The notes: a model not told the origin generated them from the letters alone. A stretch of 64,000 nt of DNA from Salibacter sp031581065 (GCF_031581065.1 NZ_JAVLBN010000009.1:6548-70547), one strand, 5' to 3'; positions 8,348 through 17,008 are shown, numbered from the stretch's first letter. A program made the numbers and translations.

Positions 8348-10527
8348 TTTTCCTGGTCAGATCCGGCCGGCATGGAGTTATCAATCATCAACTCTGAAAA
8401 CCCTTCCTGAGCATAGATAAACCTGTTTCGCTGCATGTCAAAAATGGCCAAATAACTTTCAATTCTAACGATAAAATAGCGTTCATCAATTGCCTGCACA
8501 TCGTGGAATATCTCCGGAAGGAGGAAATCCGCATTTTTATCTAAAAGTCCGTAATTCCCTTTACGTTTTGAAATGTATCCGTGTTTAACAGGAGTTAGTT
8601 CTTCAAAATTAGCAGGGAGCACATACTCTCCTTCTCTATCGATAACGCCAACACTATCGCTCACTTCAATACGGGCAAGTGAATCGATGAAAGGCCATGC
8701 ATAATCAAAACGGTAGCGAATTTCGAGGTCCACATTCATATTGGCAAAGCCCCATTTCCCATACTTTTTAACGGGGACCAACGGTGGAGTAAACGTGCCA
8801 ATTTCCTCAAATATTGCGGGAAATACGCGTTTACCTGTTGTGTCGATCACTCCGAATTTCATATTGTGACGGTATTTTGCATAACCGTTTTCGAACTGAC
8901 CGTAATTGATAACAATTGGCGAGTACTCGTATTCGCTTTTTATTGCGACTTGCCCTCTTGAGTTGATGTAGTAATACTTTCCTCCTTTTGCTACAATTGA
9001 ACGATCATTGGAAAAGGAACCGATGAAGTCGTACTCAAATGGCAGGAGCGTATCACCTGATGCTTTTAGCAACCCGAACTTGTTGTTGAGTTTGGCTCTG
9101 ACCGTGCTGTCTTTAAAAAGACTCACCTGATCAAACACCGGCTTGAACAAAAGCTGACCTGCTGTATCAATTACAGACCATCCCGAATCGACTTTTACGC
9201 GAGCCAACCCGCTCTCAAAATCATAAGCCGATGAAAATTTTGGTTCAATAGCAACTTCCCCATTTTTGTTGAAATAGCCATAGAGGTCATTTTCACTTTT
9301 AAAGAAAATGCGTCCGTGAAGCATTTCACCCAAATCACTGTAGCTGGGCAGCAGCATCATTTCACCATAATAGTTAATCATGCCCAGTTTTCCGTTTTTC
9401 TCGACAGTTGCCACATGATTTTGAAAGGCGAATCCATCCTCATATCGCGGCTCAATATACCACTCACCAAGAAGATCAATGTAACCGAGTTTATCACCGT
9501 TTCCGGCAAGCGCCTTGCCTTCGTGAAACTGATCTACTTTATGAAATTTTGGTTCTATCGCCCAGTTCCCTAAAGTATCGATGAAGCCCCATTTGCCGTT
9601 TTTTATCATCGGGATGAGGCGCTTACGGCTCTGATCGATATAAGCATTGAGCTTTTTCTTTTTTGGATAATTATCAAACCTCTCCCTGAAATCTATCAGC
9701 TCTTCAGTTGCAAAAGTTTTCACTGATCGATAGAAAATATTCTCCCAGGCCTCGTCAACATAAGGGTTGTCCTGATTTTCAAGGATGAAGTTAATAAACG
9801 AACTCAGCGAACCGTCACGAGTTGAGAGCTGATAAACCTTTCGTTGGGCCTGTGGCAGAAAAGGACTATCGGGATAGTCTTTCACGAAAACCTGATAATC
9901 ATCGAGCGTACCGTCCTGTGTTTTGGTCTCAAAGAAACGTATTTCGTATTTCTCCTTGGCTTTTTGGAACTGCGGTGCATTTGGATAACAGTCCATGAAA
10001 TGCCTGTAAGCTGTGTAAGTATTCGTGTCCAGCGCATTTTGAAAAGCGTATTGATTGCGCAGCGAAATTGCTCTGTCGAGCTGATTGTACCAGTGATGCT
10101 TGGCGATAAAGTTGTTGTATAGTTGAACATCAGTTGTATCGGTCAGATCCACAAAGTAATAGTGTGATACAGCCTGCTTAACTGAGTCGATAGTAGATCG
10201 GTTGATGTTAACTTCTGCCAAATCCTCTATGTCCTTTTCTTCGAGTTTTGGATAAAGCGTATCAGCAATCCGAATGAATTTATAAGCGCTGTCTTTGTTC
10301 AGCAAAGGAGTGTTGGGCATCGCATACATGTAAGCGAGTCCGTAAGAGCCGCCAACACAATCACGCTTCAATGCTTTGCGAAATAGCTTTTCAGCATCGT
10401 GAAAGTTATACACTTTCAACTCTTCAAACCCTCTTTCTAACTTTCCCGCATGCACTGGATTATAGAAGATTGTTAAAAGAGTGAAAAAAGTGAAGTAATA
10501 GCCTATTTTCAAAAAGCTATTTGCCAT
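8344..10527 (-). CDS. secreted TPR and WG-repeat protein
   Basis: The 727-aa protein has a hydrophobic signal-like N-terminus (FLKIGYYFTFFTLLTIFY), an N-terminal TPR-like half (residues 30-300) and about a dozen WG (KWG) beta-repeats from residue 305 on, for example MIKNGKWGFIDTLGNWAIEPKF and KKYGKWGFANMN. WG repeats are short beta-hairpin units common in Bacteroidota surface or periplasmic proteins, of unknown ligand. It is the first gene of a pair coupled by ATGA overlap with the TonB-like gene. The protein ends PAGSDQEK, encoded by a copy of the dispersed 10-mer described elsewhere. Confidence 0.8.
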   Translation of the reverse strand: MANSFLKIGYYFTFFTLLTIFYNPVHAGKLERGFEELKVYNFHDAEKLFRKALKRDCVGGSYGLAYMYAMPNTPLLNKDSAYKFIRIADTLYPKLEEKDIEDLAEVNINRSTIDSVKQAVSHYYFVDLTDTTDVQLYNNFIAKHHWYNQLDRAISLRNQYAFQNALDTNTYTAYRHFMDCYPNAPQFQKAKEKYEIRFFETKTQDGTLDDYQVFVKDYPDSPFLPQAQRKVYQLSTRDGSLSSFINFILENQDNPYVDEAWENIFYRSVKTFATEELIDFRERFDNYPKKKKLNAYIDQSRKRLIPMIKNGKWGFIDTLGNWAIEPKFHKVDQFHEGKALAGNGDKLGYIDLLGEWYIEPRYEDGFAFQNHVATVEKNGKLGMINYYGEMMLLPSYSDLGEMLHGRIFFKSENDLYGYFNKNGEVAIEPKFSSAYDFESGLARVKVDSGWSVIDTAGQLLFKPVFDQVSLFKDSTVRAKLNNKFGLLKASGDTLLPFEYDFIGSFSNDRSIVAKGGKYYYINSRGQVAIKSEYEYSPIVINYGQFENGYAKYRHNMKFGVIDTTGKRVFPAIFEEIGTFTPPLVPVKKYGKWGFANMNVDLEIRYRFDYAWPFIDSLARIEVSDSVGVIDREGEYVLPANFEELTPVKHGYISKRKGNYGLLDKNADFLLPEIFHDVQAIDERYFIVRIESYLAIFDMQRNRFIYAQEGFSELMIDNSMPAGSDQEK

Positions 10528-10621
10528 AAATTCCTTAAATTTTAGCCAAAAATAACATTAGCAACACAAAGAAGACTACAGGTCATAAACATTACTTAAA
10601 AACTCATTTATTATATTGCAT

Positions 10622-11017
10622 ATGGAACAACAGAAAGGAATTTGGATCGATCATCGCAAGGCGTTGATTGTCGATCTCAACGGAACGGAAAAACTAAGAA
10701 CAATATACTCAGAACTCGATGACGACAGCACGAGAATTGACAGTCCATCAAAATTTGGCGATCAGGCAATTCGACATGAGAAAAAGCTACAGGCTAAGAA
10801 GGAAAAGGTTCTTAAGAGTTTTTATAATGACATACTGGAAAGTATTGAAAACAAAGATGATCTCTATGTTTTTGGTCCGGCCAGTGCGAAAAAAGAATTG
10901 AAAAAAGCAATTGAGGACTCTTCAAAGAAGCCTTCAACTATCAAACTTGAAACTGCAGATAGTATGACTGATAATCAAGTTGTTGCGAGAGTTGGTGAGT
11001 ATTTTAGAAAAAAATAA
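10622..11017 (+). CDS. small eRF1-domain-like protein
   Basis: The 131-aa product (ATG at 10622; a longer frame from TTG at 10616 is less likely) begins KGIWIDHRKALIVDL and ends with a basic tail. The pattern of a short beta-strand with WIDH.KA, a charged linker region and a domain with LYVFGPASAKKELKKAIE resembles bacterial homologues of the archaeal/eukaryotic release factor eRF1 third domain (host attachment or BaeRF families). This is a weak resemblance. The gene stands alone, with about 100 bases free on the left and 195 on the right. Confidence 0.55.
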   Translation: MEQQKGIWIDHRKALIVDLNGTEKLRTIYSELDDDSTRIDSPSKFGDQAIRHEKKLQAKKEKVLKSFYNDILESIENKDDLYVFGPASAKKELKKAIEDSSKKPSTIKLETADSMTDNQVVARVGEYFRKK

Positions 11018-11213
11018 ACTTAATAATGTGTTTAAGAAGACCAGGAAATACGATTTCTTAACTCAAATATTCAACGATTAGAGGTTGATTTTAACAGTTT
11101 GTGTTTTTGTGACCAACCACAAAAGTTTTTGTTGCTAAGTTGATCATCACAAGCATAAAATTGATTAATCGTATTTTATTGCTTGTTTAGAGCACATATT
11201 TTAGATTAAATAG

Positions 11214-12200
11214 CTAGGCCTTTTCATAAAAACGATTCATCACAAATAAATGCGGTACGGTGATAGCTGATATTACGATAAGGAATATGTAACTAAAACT
11301 GTAAGGTAATTGAACTACCTTTCCAAGTATGAAGATAAAAAGCAATCCTAAGATTGAGATAATGGTGAAAGGCAGTACATATTTTAAATATTTACTGAGA
11401 GTCACATGACTTTCATTTTTCTGAAGAAACGAATATTGATGCTTCATCGATCTAAGAGAGTGTAATATGCAAAAGAAAAGCATAAAATCAACTAGAAACG
11501 GTAATGTGTAAAAAAAGTAACCAGAAAGTATTAAAATGATCAATTCTCTCAAAAATGAGATGTTTTTAACACTTCTCTTGTACTTATTGTAAGTGAAGAG
11601 CGATAAAAATATTAGGGAACTAACAACTACTAAGTAAGTTGAATCAAAAGCATTAAAAGCGTTTGTAATTAATCTAAACTCTGGATAAGTATTAGAGACT
11701 CTGTAAATATCATCAAGGTTAAAATGAATCAAAAAAGAGATCATCACTACTCCCCATGAGAGAAATAGTGTATTTGACAAAAAATTGTTTTTATCAGTTA
11801 TGTAAAATAATTGACACTGGCCAAAATGGAATGCAGAATAAAGAAGAAATGTAAAAAAAGAAAAAACTGGCGCAACGAGCCAGACCATCACAGTAAAAAA
11901 AGCGACTAATATGTACAGAGCAATAAAAAGGGATTCTCTTTTTTCTTTTTGTTTCCAAAAAAGTTTATTATCGATAGCTCCATGAGGAATGCCTAAACAT
12001 ATTATAAAAAACAGAGAAAGTCGCTGAAGGATGTCAACTTCAATTTCTATAAAAAACATTAAAAAGACCGCTAAAGAAGAAATTGTTAGAAAAAGAACCT
12101 CTTCCCAGGAAAAAAATAAGGCCCCTTTGGATCCAAAGAGGCCTTTGTTTAAATTTTTACTTTTCACTAGTAACAGCAATGTTGTAAACAACAAGGCCAA
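11214..12200 (-). CDS. blh: beta-carotene 15,15'-dioxygenase, Brp/Blh family
   Basis: Blh cleaves beta-carotene into two retinal molecules, the chromophore of rhodopsin. The protein is polytopic with the family's histidine motifs: CLGIPHGAIDNKLFW, YSAFHFGQCQLFY, CILHSLRSMKHQY and VPHLFVMN. It lies directly behind the proteorhodopsin gene, the standard arrangement. The start is uncertain: the ATG at 12200 lies 44 bases inside the rhodopsin gene and makes the frame read through an intrinsic terminator (12111-12146); the next ATG at 12059 would remove most of the first membrane helix. The first 45 residues (rich in K, N and L before LFFSWEEV) look unlike a normal Blh N-terminus. Confidence 0.88.
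   Translation of the reverse strand: MALLFTTLLLLVKSKNLNKGLFGSKGALFFSWEEVLFLTISSLAVFLMFFIEIEVDILQRLSLFFIICLGIPHGAIDNKLFWKQKEKRESLFIALYILVAFFTVMVWLVAPVFSFFTFLLYSAFHFGQCQLFYITDKNNFLSNTLFLSWGVVMISFLIHFNLDDIYRVSNTYPEFRLITNAFNAFDSTYLVVVSSLIFLSLFTYNKYKRSVKNISFLRELIILILSGYFFYTLPFLVDFMLFFCILHSLRSMKHQYSFLQKNESHVTLSKYLKYVLPFTIISILGLLFIFILGKVVQLPYSFSYIFLIVISAITVPHLFVMNRFYEKA
12111..12146 (-). terminator. intrinsic terminator between rhodopsin and blh
   Basis: On the minus strand a 12-bp stem (AAGGCCTCTTTG, loop GATC, CAAAGGGGCCTT, one U.G pair) is followed by a run of T. It starts about ten bases after the rhodopsin stop codon. It should end most rhodopsin transcripts and let only a fraction read into blh, giving much opsin and little dioxygenase. 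Confidence 0.88.
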
Positions 12201-12888
12201 AACCTATCTTGTTTATAGCGTCAGCAATATTGTAAAATAAATCAACATTTTCAGAACTCCATCCAAAGGCTGTATTCAACCAACCACCAGGCATGCACAT
12301 ATAACCTATTGGGTAAATAGCCCAACCTACAAGTACAAACCAGGCTAGTGTTCTAACACCTCTAACAACGGTTGCGTTTCCTGACTTTTTAGCTAAATTG
12401 GCCACTTCACCAAACCATGCTGTATAAAGTATGTATGCATAGCCAACAGTTGAAAGAACTCCCCACAGCACTGAGTGTGTTGTATCACCACCTGGAGGGT
12501 TGAAAGCCTCACCTATATAACCGGCAACAAGCATCCAAACTGATGCAATTATTAACTTCCACAGCAAGCCCAATTTAGCTCCGGCAGATTTAGTCAATAA
12601 ATAAAACTCAACACACATCAATGGGACAGTCAGTGTCCAATCAATGTAACGTAACGAAGTTGGGTTTTCACCCGTAGCTAAATAGTAATCTTTCATGTAA
12701 TAATAGTGTACTGCTGCTATGAAAGTGATAAGAGCAGACACTAATAATGAAAGTTTCCATTTGCCATCAACTCTCCCTCTTTCTACGAAGAAGAAAATTG
12801 ATGCTGCTAACATGGCCATGTAGCCAACGAAAAAAGTAAACCCAACTGGGTCATCTTTTGGAATTGTTAAGACGTCTAGTAAAAACAT
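12157..12888 (-). CDS. green-tuned proton-pumping proteorhodopsin
   Basis: A seven-helix retinal protein of 243 aa that exports protons in light. Helix C reads RYIDWTLTVPLMCVEF: Asp83 (Schiff base counter-ion), Thr87 and Glu94 (proton donor) form the DTE triad of proton pumps, and Met91 sits at the spectral tuning position where Leu/Met gives green and Gln blue absorption. His61 matches the histidine paired with the counter-ion, and Lys227 in NKIGFGLVVYN binds retinal. It is followed by a terminator and by blh. The upstream region (12889-13143) shows no exact TAnnTTTG box on this strand. Confidence 0.97.
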   Translation of the reverse strand: MFLLDVLTIPKDDPVGFTFFVGYMAMLAASIFFFVERGRVDGKWKLSLLVSALITFIAAVHYYYMKDYYLATGENPTSLRYIDWTLTVPLMCVEFYLLTKSAGAKLGLLWKLIIASVWMLVAGYIGEAFNPPGGDTTHSVLWGVLSTVGYAYILYTAWFGEVANLAKKSGNATVVRGVRTLAWFVLVGWAIYPIGYMCMPGGWLNTAFGWSSENVDLFYNIADAINKIGFGLVVYNIAVTSEK

Positions 12889-13143
12889 AGAAATTAAATT
12901 TAATTATTAATTGTTAATCAAACACATAAGAATTTGAATGGTTTAAATTTTGTTAAAAAAATGCAATTTCGTTATTTATTTACTTTATATTTTTAAAAAG
13001 AGGCCTATTTTTTATAATGTATGGTTGTTTTTCTTGAATTGCCTAATCTTATAATTTTTGCAAACTGGACATAAATAGATGTTTAGGTAACTTAAAATCC
13101 TTCCATTTATCGGAATTACTGTGTTTAATCAGAAACAATTTTG
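12889..13143. other. AT-rich divergent intergenic region
   Basis: This gap separates the divergent rhodopsin and YceI genes. It is very AT-rich, with runs such as TTAATTATTAATTG next to the rhodopsin start, and must contain the rhodopsin promoter, but I find no exact -7 box for the minus strand and no clear palindromic operator. No open frame in it looks like a gene. Confidence 0.5.
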
Positions 13144-13151
13144 TAATTTTG
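13144..13151 (+). promoter_or_regulatory. Bacteroidota-type -7 box of the YceI gene
   Basis: TAATTTTG at 13144-13151 matches TAnnTTTG. It lies about 50 bases before the ATG at 13202 and inside the longer frame that opens at 13121, which supports the internal ATG as the true start. Confidence 0.5.
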
Positions 13152-13201
13152 ATGTGCATACTTTTAATAAATTTATAATTGCGCTAACAAAAATCAATTT
13201 T

Positions 13202-13873
13202 ATGAAAAAGAACACATTTTTAGCACTATTCGTTGCAGGATCTGCATTATTAACAGCTTGTGGCGGAGGTGGCTCTGCTGAAAAAGGCGGAGAAAAAGAG
13301 AAAAAAGCTGAGAAGAAAGAAAAGACTGAAATGAAAGATGAAAAGTCGGCCAAAGAAATGACAATGATGGTTGACACTTCTCAAAGTAAAGCAATGTGGG
13401 CTGGTACGCTCGTAGGTGTTTACACCCACACTGGAAACGTAATGTTAGAAAAGGGAATGCTCACTGCTAAGGGTGACAAAATCACAGGTGGCGAATTCGT
13501 TATTGACATGAATTCAATGGTTGCAACTGATGACAACTACAACCCTGAAGAGGACAAAACTCCCGAGAAATTAATCGGTCACTTACAAGCTGACGATTTC
13601 TTTGCTGTGAAAAATCACCCAACTGCTTCTTTCAAAATCAAATCGTATGATGAGGCATCTAATACAATCACCGGTGACCTTACAGTAAGAGGTAAAACTC
13701 AGGAAGAAAAAATTACTGATGTAAAGTTCAATGCTGAAGAAGGAACTGCTAAAGGTAAATTAGTATTTGATCGTCATGAGTACGATGTTGCTTACACAAT
13801 GAGCATGAAAGACATGACAATCAATGATGAAATTGAAGTTATGGTTGACCTAAAACTCAATCCTAAGTCTTAA
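13202..13873 (+). CDS. YceI-family lipoprotein
   Basis: A 223-aa lipoprotein: signal peptide MKKNTFLALFVAGSALLTAC with the lipobox cysteine, then a Gly tract and a Lys/Glu-rich linker of about 35 residues, then the YceI lipocalin-like barrel (SQSKAMWAGTLVGVYTHTGNV..., HLQADDFFAVKNHPTASFKI, GDLTVRGKTQEEKI). YceI proteins bind isoprenoid or lipid-like molecules in a beta-barrel pocket. The position beside the rhodopsin/blh carotenoid genes is suggestive, but family members are also common elsewhere. The start is fixed by the signal peptide and the -7 box at 13144. Confidence 0.9.
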   Translation: MKKNTFLALFVAGSALLTACGGGGSAEKGGEKEKKAEKKEKTEMKDEKSAKEMTMMVDTSQSKAMWAGTLVGVYTHTGNVMLEKGMLTAKGDKITGGEFVIDMNSMVATDDNYNPEEDKTPEKLIGHLQADDFFAVKNHPTASFKIKSYDEASNTITGDLTVRGKTQEEKITDVKFNAEEGTAKGKLVFDRHEYDVAYTMSMKDMTINDEIEVMVDLKLNPKS

Positions 13874-13893
13874 TTCATCACATCTAACTTATC

Positions 13894-13924
13894 AAAGCCG
13901 ACTCAGTTTTGGGTCGGCTTTTTT
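13894..13924 (+). terminator. intrinsic terminator after the YceI gene
   Basis: AAAGCCGAC (13894-13902) pairs with GTCGGCTTTT (13913-13922) around a 10-base loop, followed by a T-rich tail. Confidence 0.88.
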
Positions 13925-13973
13925 GTTGGATTTAATTCCATAACTTTAGTGTCAAATAAAACTAAAAAGACTC

Positions 13974-14765
13974 TTGAAACGGATAACCCAACTATTAGCA
14001 ATCGTCACATTCATCGGTACGCTTTATGTCAACTACCTCTCAAATACTGGTGATATCAACAACGAAACAATGGCTTCCGTATCCAGGCAGTATTTCAATC
14101 TTTTTACTCCGGCCGGTTATGCCTTCTCTATTTGGGGATTAATTTACCTCGCCCAGGCCACTTTCCTCGTGAAAATGTGTGCTGACATTTTCAAACAGAA
14201 TGAAGAAAATATACTTCCGCAGTTATTTGGTTTCTACTTCATCGCTATTAACTTACTCAATACGATTTGGGTTTTTATGTGGCTCAACCACCACATTGGG
14301 CTATCTGTAATCGTGATGTTCCTGATGCTCATTTGCTTACTGGCAATATTGTTCATTGAACAAATGAATACGTCTCAAGCATCACTTAAACGATATTTCC
14401 TTGTGCGATGGCCTTTCAGTCTCTACCTCGGCTGGATCATTGCTGCGTCAATCGCAAATACCTCAGCTTACCTGATCAAAATCGGGTACAGCGGTGCACC
14501 GTTATCTTCACCAACATGGACGTACGTTATGATTGCTGTGGCTCTGATCGTATACTTGTTCTTGCTTTGGAAAAGAAATACTGATGTGCTCGCTATGGTT
14601 GGGATCTGGGCAATCGTGGCGATTGGAGTTGCCCGCTACCAACAGGTTGATGCAATTTTGTGGTTTGCCTTTACGTGCGCTTTCATTTTGCTCGTCAACA
14701 TAGCTGTGCATCGTTACAAGCTCAATAAAAACAATGCTTCGGTGAGTAGCGGATCTGACCATTAG
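13974..14765 (+). CDS. TspO/MBR-related membrane protein
   Basis: The 263-aa protein has seven or so hydrophobic segments. FTPAGYAFSIWGLIYLAQ, LNTIWVFMWLNHH and WPFSLYLGWIIAASIANTSAYL are the conserved Trp/Pro-rich stretches of the TspO-related group (larger than the 160-aa classical TspO). TspO proteins bind tetrapyrroles and influence carotenoid and photosynthesis gene expression in Rhodobacter. Its closeness to proteorhodopsin, blh and YceI suggests a role in the light or carotenoid module. The frame starts with TTG at 13974; no ATG lies nearby. The last codons (GSDH) are part of a dispersed 10-mer copy. Confidence 0.7.
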   Translation: MKRITQLLAIVTFIGTLYVNYLSNTGDINNETMASVSRQYFNLFTPAGYAFSIWGLIYLAQATFLVKMCADIFKQNEENILPQLFGFYFIAINLLNTIWVFMWLNHHIGLSVIVMFLMLICLLAILFIEQMNTSQASLKRYFLVRWPFSLYLGWIIAASIANTSAYLIKIGYSGAPLSSPTWTYVMIAVALIVYLFLLWKRNTDVLAMVGIWAIVAIGVARYQQVDAILWFAFTCAFILLVNIAVHRYKLNKNNASVSSGSDH

Positions 14766-14784
14766 TTTATTCACGGTCAGAACC
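14751..14784. repeat. inverted pair of the dispersed 10-mer
   Basis: GGATCTGACC (14751-14760) and GGTCAGAACC (14775-14784) face each other across a 14-base spacer, giving a 10-bp stem with one mismatch at the end of the TspO-like gene. No T tract follows. This is the only close inverted pair of the dispersed motif in the window. Confidence 0.7.
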
Positions 14785-14812
14785 TGAAACCGCTCAATCC
14801 CGTTCAGTTAGC

Positions 14813-14820
14813 TAACTTTG
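14813..14820 (+). promoter_or_regulatory. -7 box upstream of the 14843 gene
   Basis: TAACTTTG matches TAnnTTTG and would start a transcript near 14825, about 18 bases before the ATG at 14843. Confidence 0.5.
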
Positions 14821-14842
14821 CATTCAAACGTTATTTTGACGC

Positions 14843-15883
14843 ATGGAAATATCCAGGAAAAAACCATTTTTCGCAATAAGAGAACCGCTCACCTCCTACC
14901 TCGACCAATATAGCAGACATCTGGAACTGCCTGTAAAATATGACGAGCTGGCTCAGTACAGAGAGAGTTTTCCGCTATTTGATAAGCACGACAACAACAC
15001 GCTTTGGGATTGCCTTATTTACGATGAGTCGTTTTACGATGAGTTGCATGAAAACTTGTTGATGACGTACTCGCTCCTCAAAACTGATGGAGATAAAGAG
15101 ATCACCAATCACCTGCGTGTTGAGCGAATCGACTTTTGTCATTTTGGTAACTCGAAGCCTTTCAGGGTAAAAATCGTGAATTTGCTCAATGACAACTACG
15201 ATTACATGTACGTCAAAAAAGCTGACTCATCACGCGTTTACGGTCTGGAGCTGGAACACCTGCTCTCTCCCAATTTCATCTCTTACCTGGTTCATGAAGA
15301 TACGCTTGTTGAAGAACACATAGCTGGAATTCCGGGTGATGAGTTTTTAAAAACTGAACTGGAACGCCCAAACTTCAACCGTGTGCGTTTTGTGAAAGAG
15401 TTTATCAAGTTCAACGAACGTTGCTTCATCAGGTTACTGGGTGACATGAGATCGTACAACTACGTTATTGACATCACTCCCGATTTTGAAGATGAACAGT
15501 ATAGAATTCGCGCAATCGACTTTGACCAACAGAGTTATGAAGGCAATAAAAGTGTATATCTCCCGCAGTATTTCAAAGAAAACAACCCGATCATTGAAAT
15601 GGGGATGGACTTCGTTTCGGTTGCCACAACCCGCCAGTATCAATTTGAGGAACGTACGCTTATAGCCAGGCGTCTCAAACTGGAATATGACCGTGTTGAT
15701 GAGTTGATCGAGTGTATGAGAGAAGATACTATTTCAGTTCCTGAAAAGGTTGAACAATTGAAGCAAGATCTCAACCAGATGTCTGACACGACAGTTTTTA
15801 ATGAGTGTACCAATATGGGCGACATCCTCAAGGTTCAGCTGCGATTCATGCTCTCAGGACACGTAGCGAAGTTGAATTTTTAA
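14843..15883 (+). CDS. conserved hypothetical protein with kinase-like core
   Basis: A 346-aa soluble protein without signal peptide. I do not recognise a named family. Two segments resemble the catalytic loop and metal-binding motif of atypical small-molecule kinases: LLGDMRSYNYVID (D...N pattern) around residue 198 and, after a short insert, RIRAIDFDQQ near residue 221. A kinase or phosphotransferase fold is an inference from these alone; no Gly-rich loop is obvious. It converges on mazG with the stop codons adjacent. Confidence 0.7.
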   Translation: MEISRKKPFFAIREPLTSYLDQYSRHLELPVKYDELAQYRESFPLFDKHDNNTLWDCLIYDESFYDELHENLLMTYSLLKTDGDKEITNHLRVERIDFCHFGNSKPFRVKIVNLLNDNYDYMYVKKADSSRVYGLELEHLLSPNFISYLVHEDTLVEEHIAGIPGDEFLKTELERPNFNRVRFVKEFIKFNERCFIRLLGDMRSYNYVIDITPDFEDEQYRIRAIDFDQQSYEGNKSVYLPQYFKENNPIIEMGMDFVSVATTRQYQFEERTLIARRLKLEYDRVDELIECMREDTISVPEKVEQLKQDLNQMSDTTVFNECTNMGDILKVQLRFMLSGHVAKLNF

Positions 15884-16657
15884 TTACTTCTTCTTCGCCT
15901 CCTGCCAAATTGCATCCATTTCTTCGAGTGACATCTCTTTCAGACTCTGGTTATGACTATTGGTTTTTTCCTCGAGATATTGAAAGCGCTTGATGAATTT
16001 TCGGTTTGTTTTCTCAAGTGCATCTTCAGGATTTACGCCAATGAATCGGGCATAGTTGATGAGTGAGAACATCAAGTCACCAAACTCCTCCTCCATGCGT
16101 TCTTTATTTCCGTTTTTCTCTTCTTCACGGAATTCCTGAATCTCTTCCTGCACTTTATCCCAAACCTGATCTTTATTGTCCCAGTCAAACCCAACTCCTT
16201 TAACTTTTTCCTGTATTCGGCTCGCTTTTACAACAGCCGGCAATGATTTGGGCACTCCCTGCAAAACAGATTTTTTGCCCTCTTTGAGTTTTAATTCTTC
16301 CCAGTTCGCTTTAACCTCTTCCTCCGTTTTAGCCTCTACATCACCGTAAATATGCGGATGCCTGTGGACGAGTTTGTCACAAATAGCATTCAACACATCA
16401 GCCACATCGAACTCATTCTTTTCACTGGCGATTTTCGAATAAAAAACCATGTGCAGCATAATGTCGCCAATCTCACCCTTGAGCTCGTCATAATCCTTGC
16501 TCAAAATAGCATCACTCAGCTCGTATGTCTCCTCAATTGTGAGGTAGCGCAAGCTGTCGAGCGTTTGTTTTCTATCCCACGGACAACCTTCTCTCAAGTC
16601 ATCCATAATGTTCAATAGCCTCTCAAATGCTTCTTTCTTTTCCTCGATTGTCGCCAT
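15884..16657 (-). CDS. mazG: nucleoside triphosphate pyrophosphohydrolase MazG
   Basis: MazG hydrolyses (d)NTPs to the monophosphate and pyrophosphate and limits mutagenic or signalling nucleotides. The 257-aa protein has the two tandem MazG domains of the full-length form: LREGCPWDRKQTLDSLRYLTIEETYELSDAI with GEIGDIMLHMVFY, then EEIQEFREEEKNG with EEFGDLMFSLINYARF. The E-x2-E...E-x2-D metal ligands are present in both. Encoded convergently with the kinase-like gene. Confidence 0.95.
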   Translation of the reverse strand: MATIEEKKEAFERLLNIMDDLREGCPWDRKQTLDSLRYLTIEETYELSDAILSKDYDELKGEIGDIMLHMVFYSKIASEKNEFDVADVLNAICDKLVHRHPHIYGDVEAKTEEEVKANWEELKLKEGKKSVLQGVPKSLPAVVKASRIQEKVKGVGFDWDNKDQVWDKVQEEIQEFREEEKNGNKERMEEEFGDLMFSLINYARFIGVNPEDALEKTNRKFIKRFQYLEEKTNSHNQSLKEMSLEEMDAIWQEAKKK

Positions 16658-16772
16658 AAATATTGTGTTCTATAATGCCGTTCAAAGGTACTTGGAATCA
16701 ATCAATTTTTGGTCAGATCGCGAGTTCAATCAAAAATTTCAACAAATCCCGAACGTAAATTATTAGTTATCG

Positions 16773-16780
16773 TACTTTTG
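16773..16780 (+). promoter_or_regulatory. -7 box of the NqrM-like gene
   Basis: TACTTTTG fits TAnnTTTG and lies 18 bases upstream of the ATG at 16799. Confidence 0.45.
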
Positions 16781-16798
16781 TGATGTAAAAGAAAGATT

Positions 16799-17008
16799 AT
16801 GGATTGGACAGTTATTTTAGTTGCTATTGGAATGCTCGCACTTGCATTTGCCGGAATTGCCATTAAGATTCTCGTGAAAAAAGACGGTGAATTTGCCGGT
16901 ACTTGCGCAGGTAACAACCCTATGCTCAACGATGAAGGCGTTACATGCAGTATGTGTGGAGCTGAGCCAAATCAACAATGCCAAAGTGACGACAAAAAAG
17001 AAGCTTAA
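16799..17008 (+). CDS. small Cys-rich membrane protein, NqrM-like
   Basis: A 69-aa protein with one N-terminal membrane helix (residues 4-25) followed by a short domain with four cysteines (FAGTCAG, VTCSMCG, QQCQ). The helix followed by a G-(S/T)-C-x-G element resembles NqrM (DUF539), a factor that helps insert iron into the sodium-pumping NADH:quinone reductase. It converges on the apbE gene with a 4-base overlap; apbE and nqrM are neighbours in many genomes with this enzyme. The match is by pattern and context, so NqrM is probable rather than certain. Confidence 0.6.
   Translation: MDWTVILVAIGMLALAFAGIAIKILVKKDGEFAGTCAGNNPMLNDEGVTCSMCGAEPNQQCQSDDKKEA

Noticed and set aside
13121..13201. 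N-terminal extension of the YceI gene from 13121
   Set aside because: It runs across the -7 box and would bury the lipoprotein signal peptide that begins at 13202.
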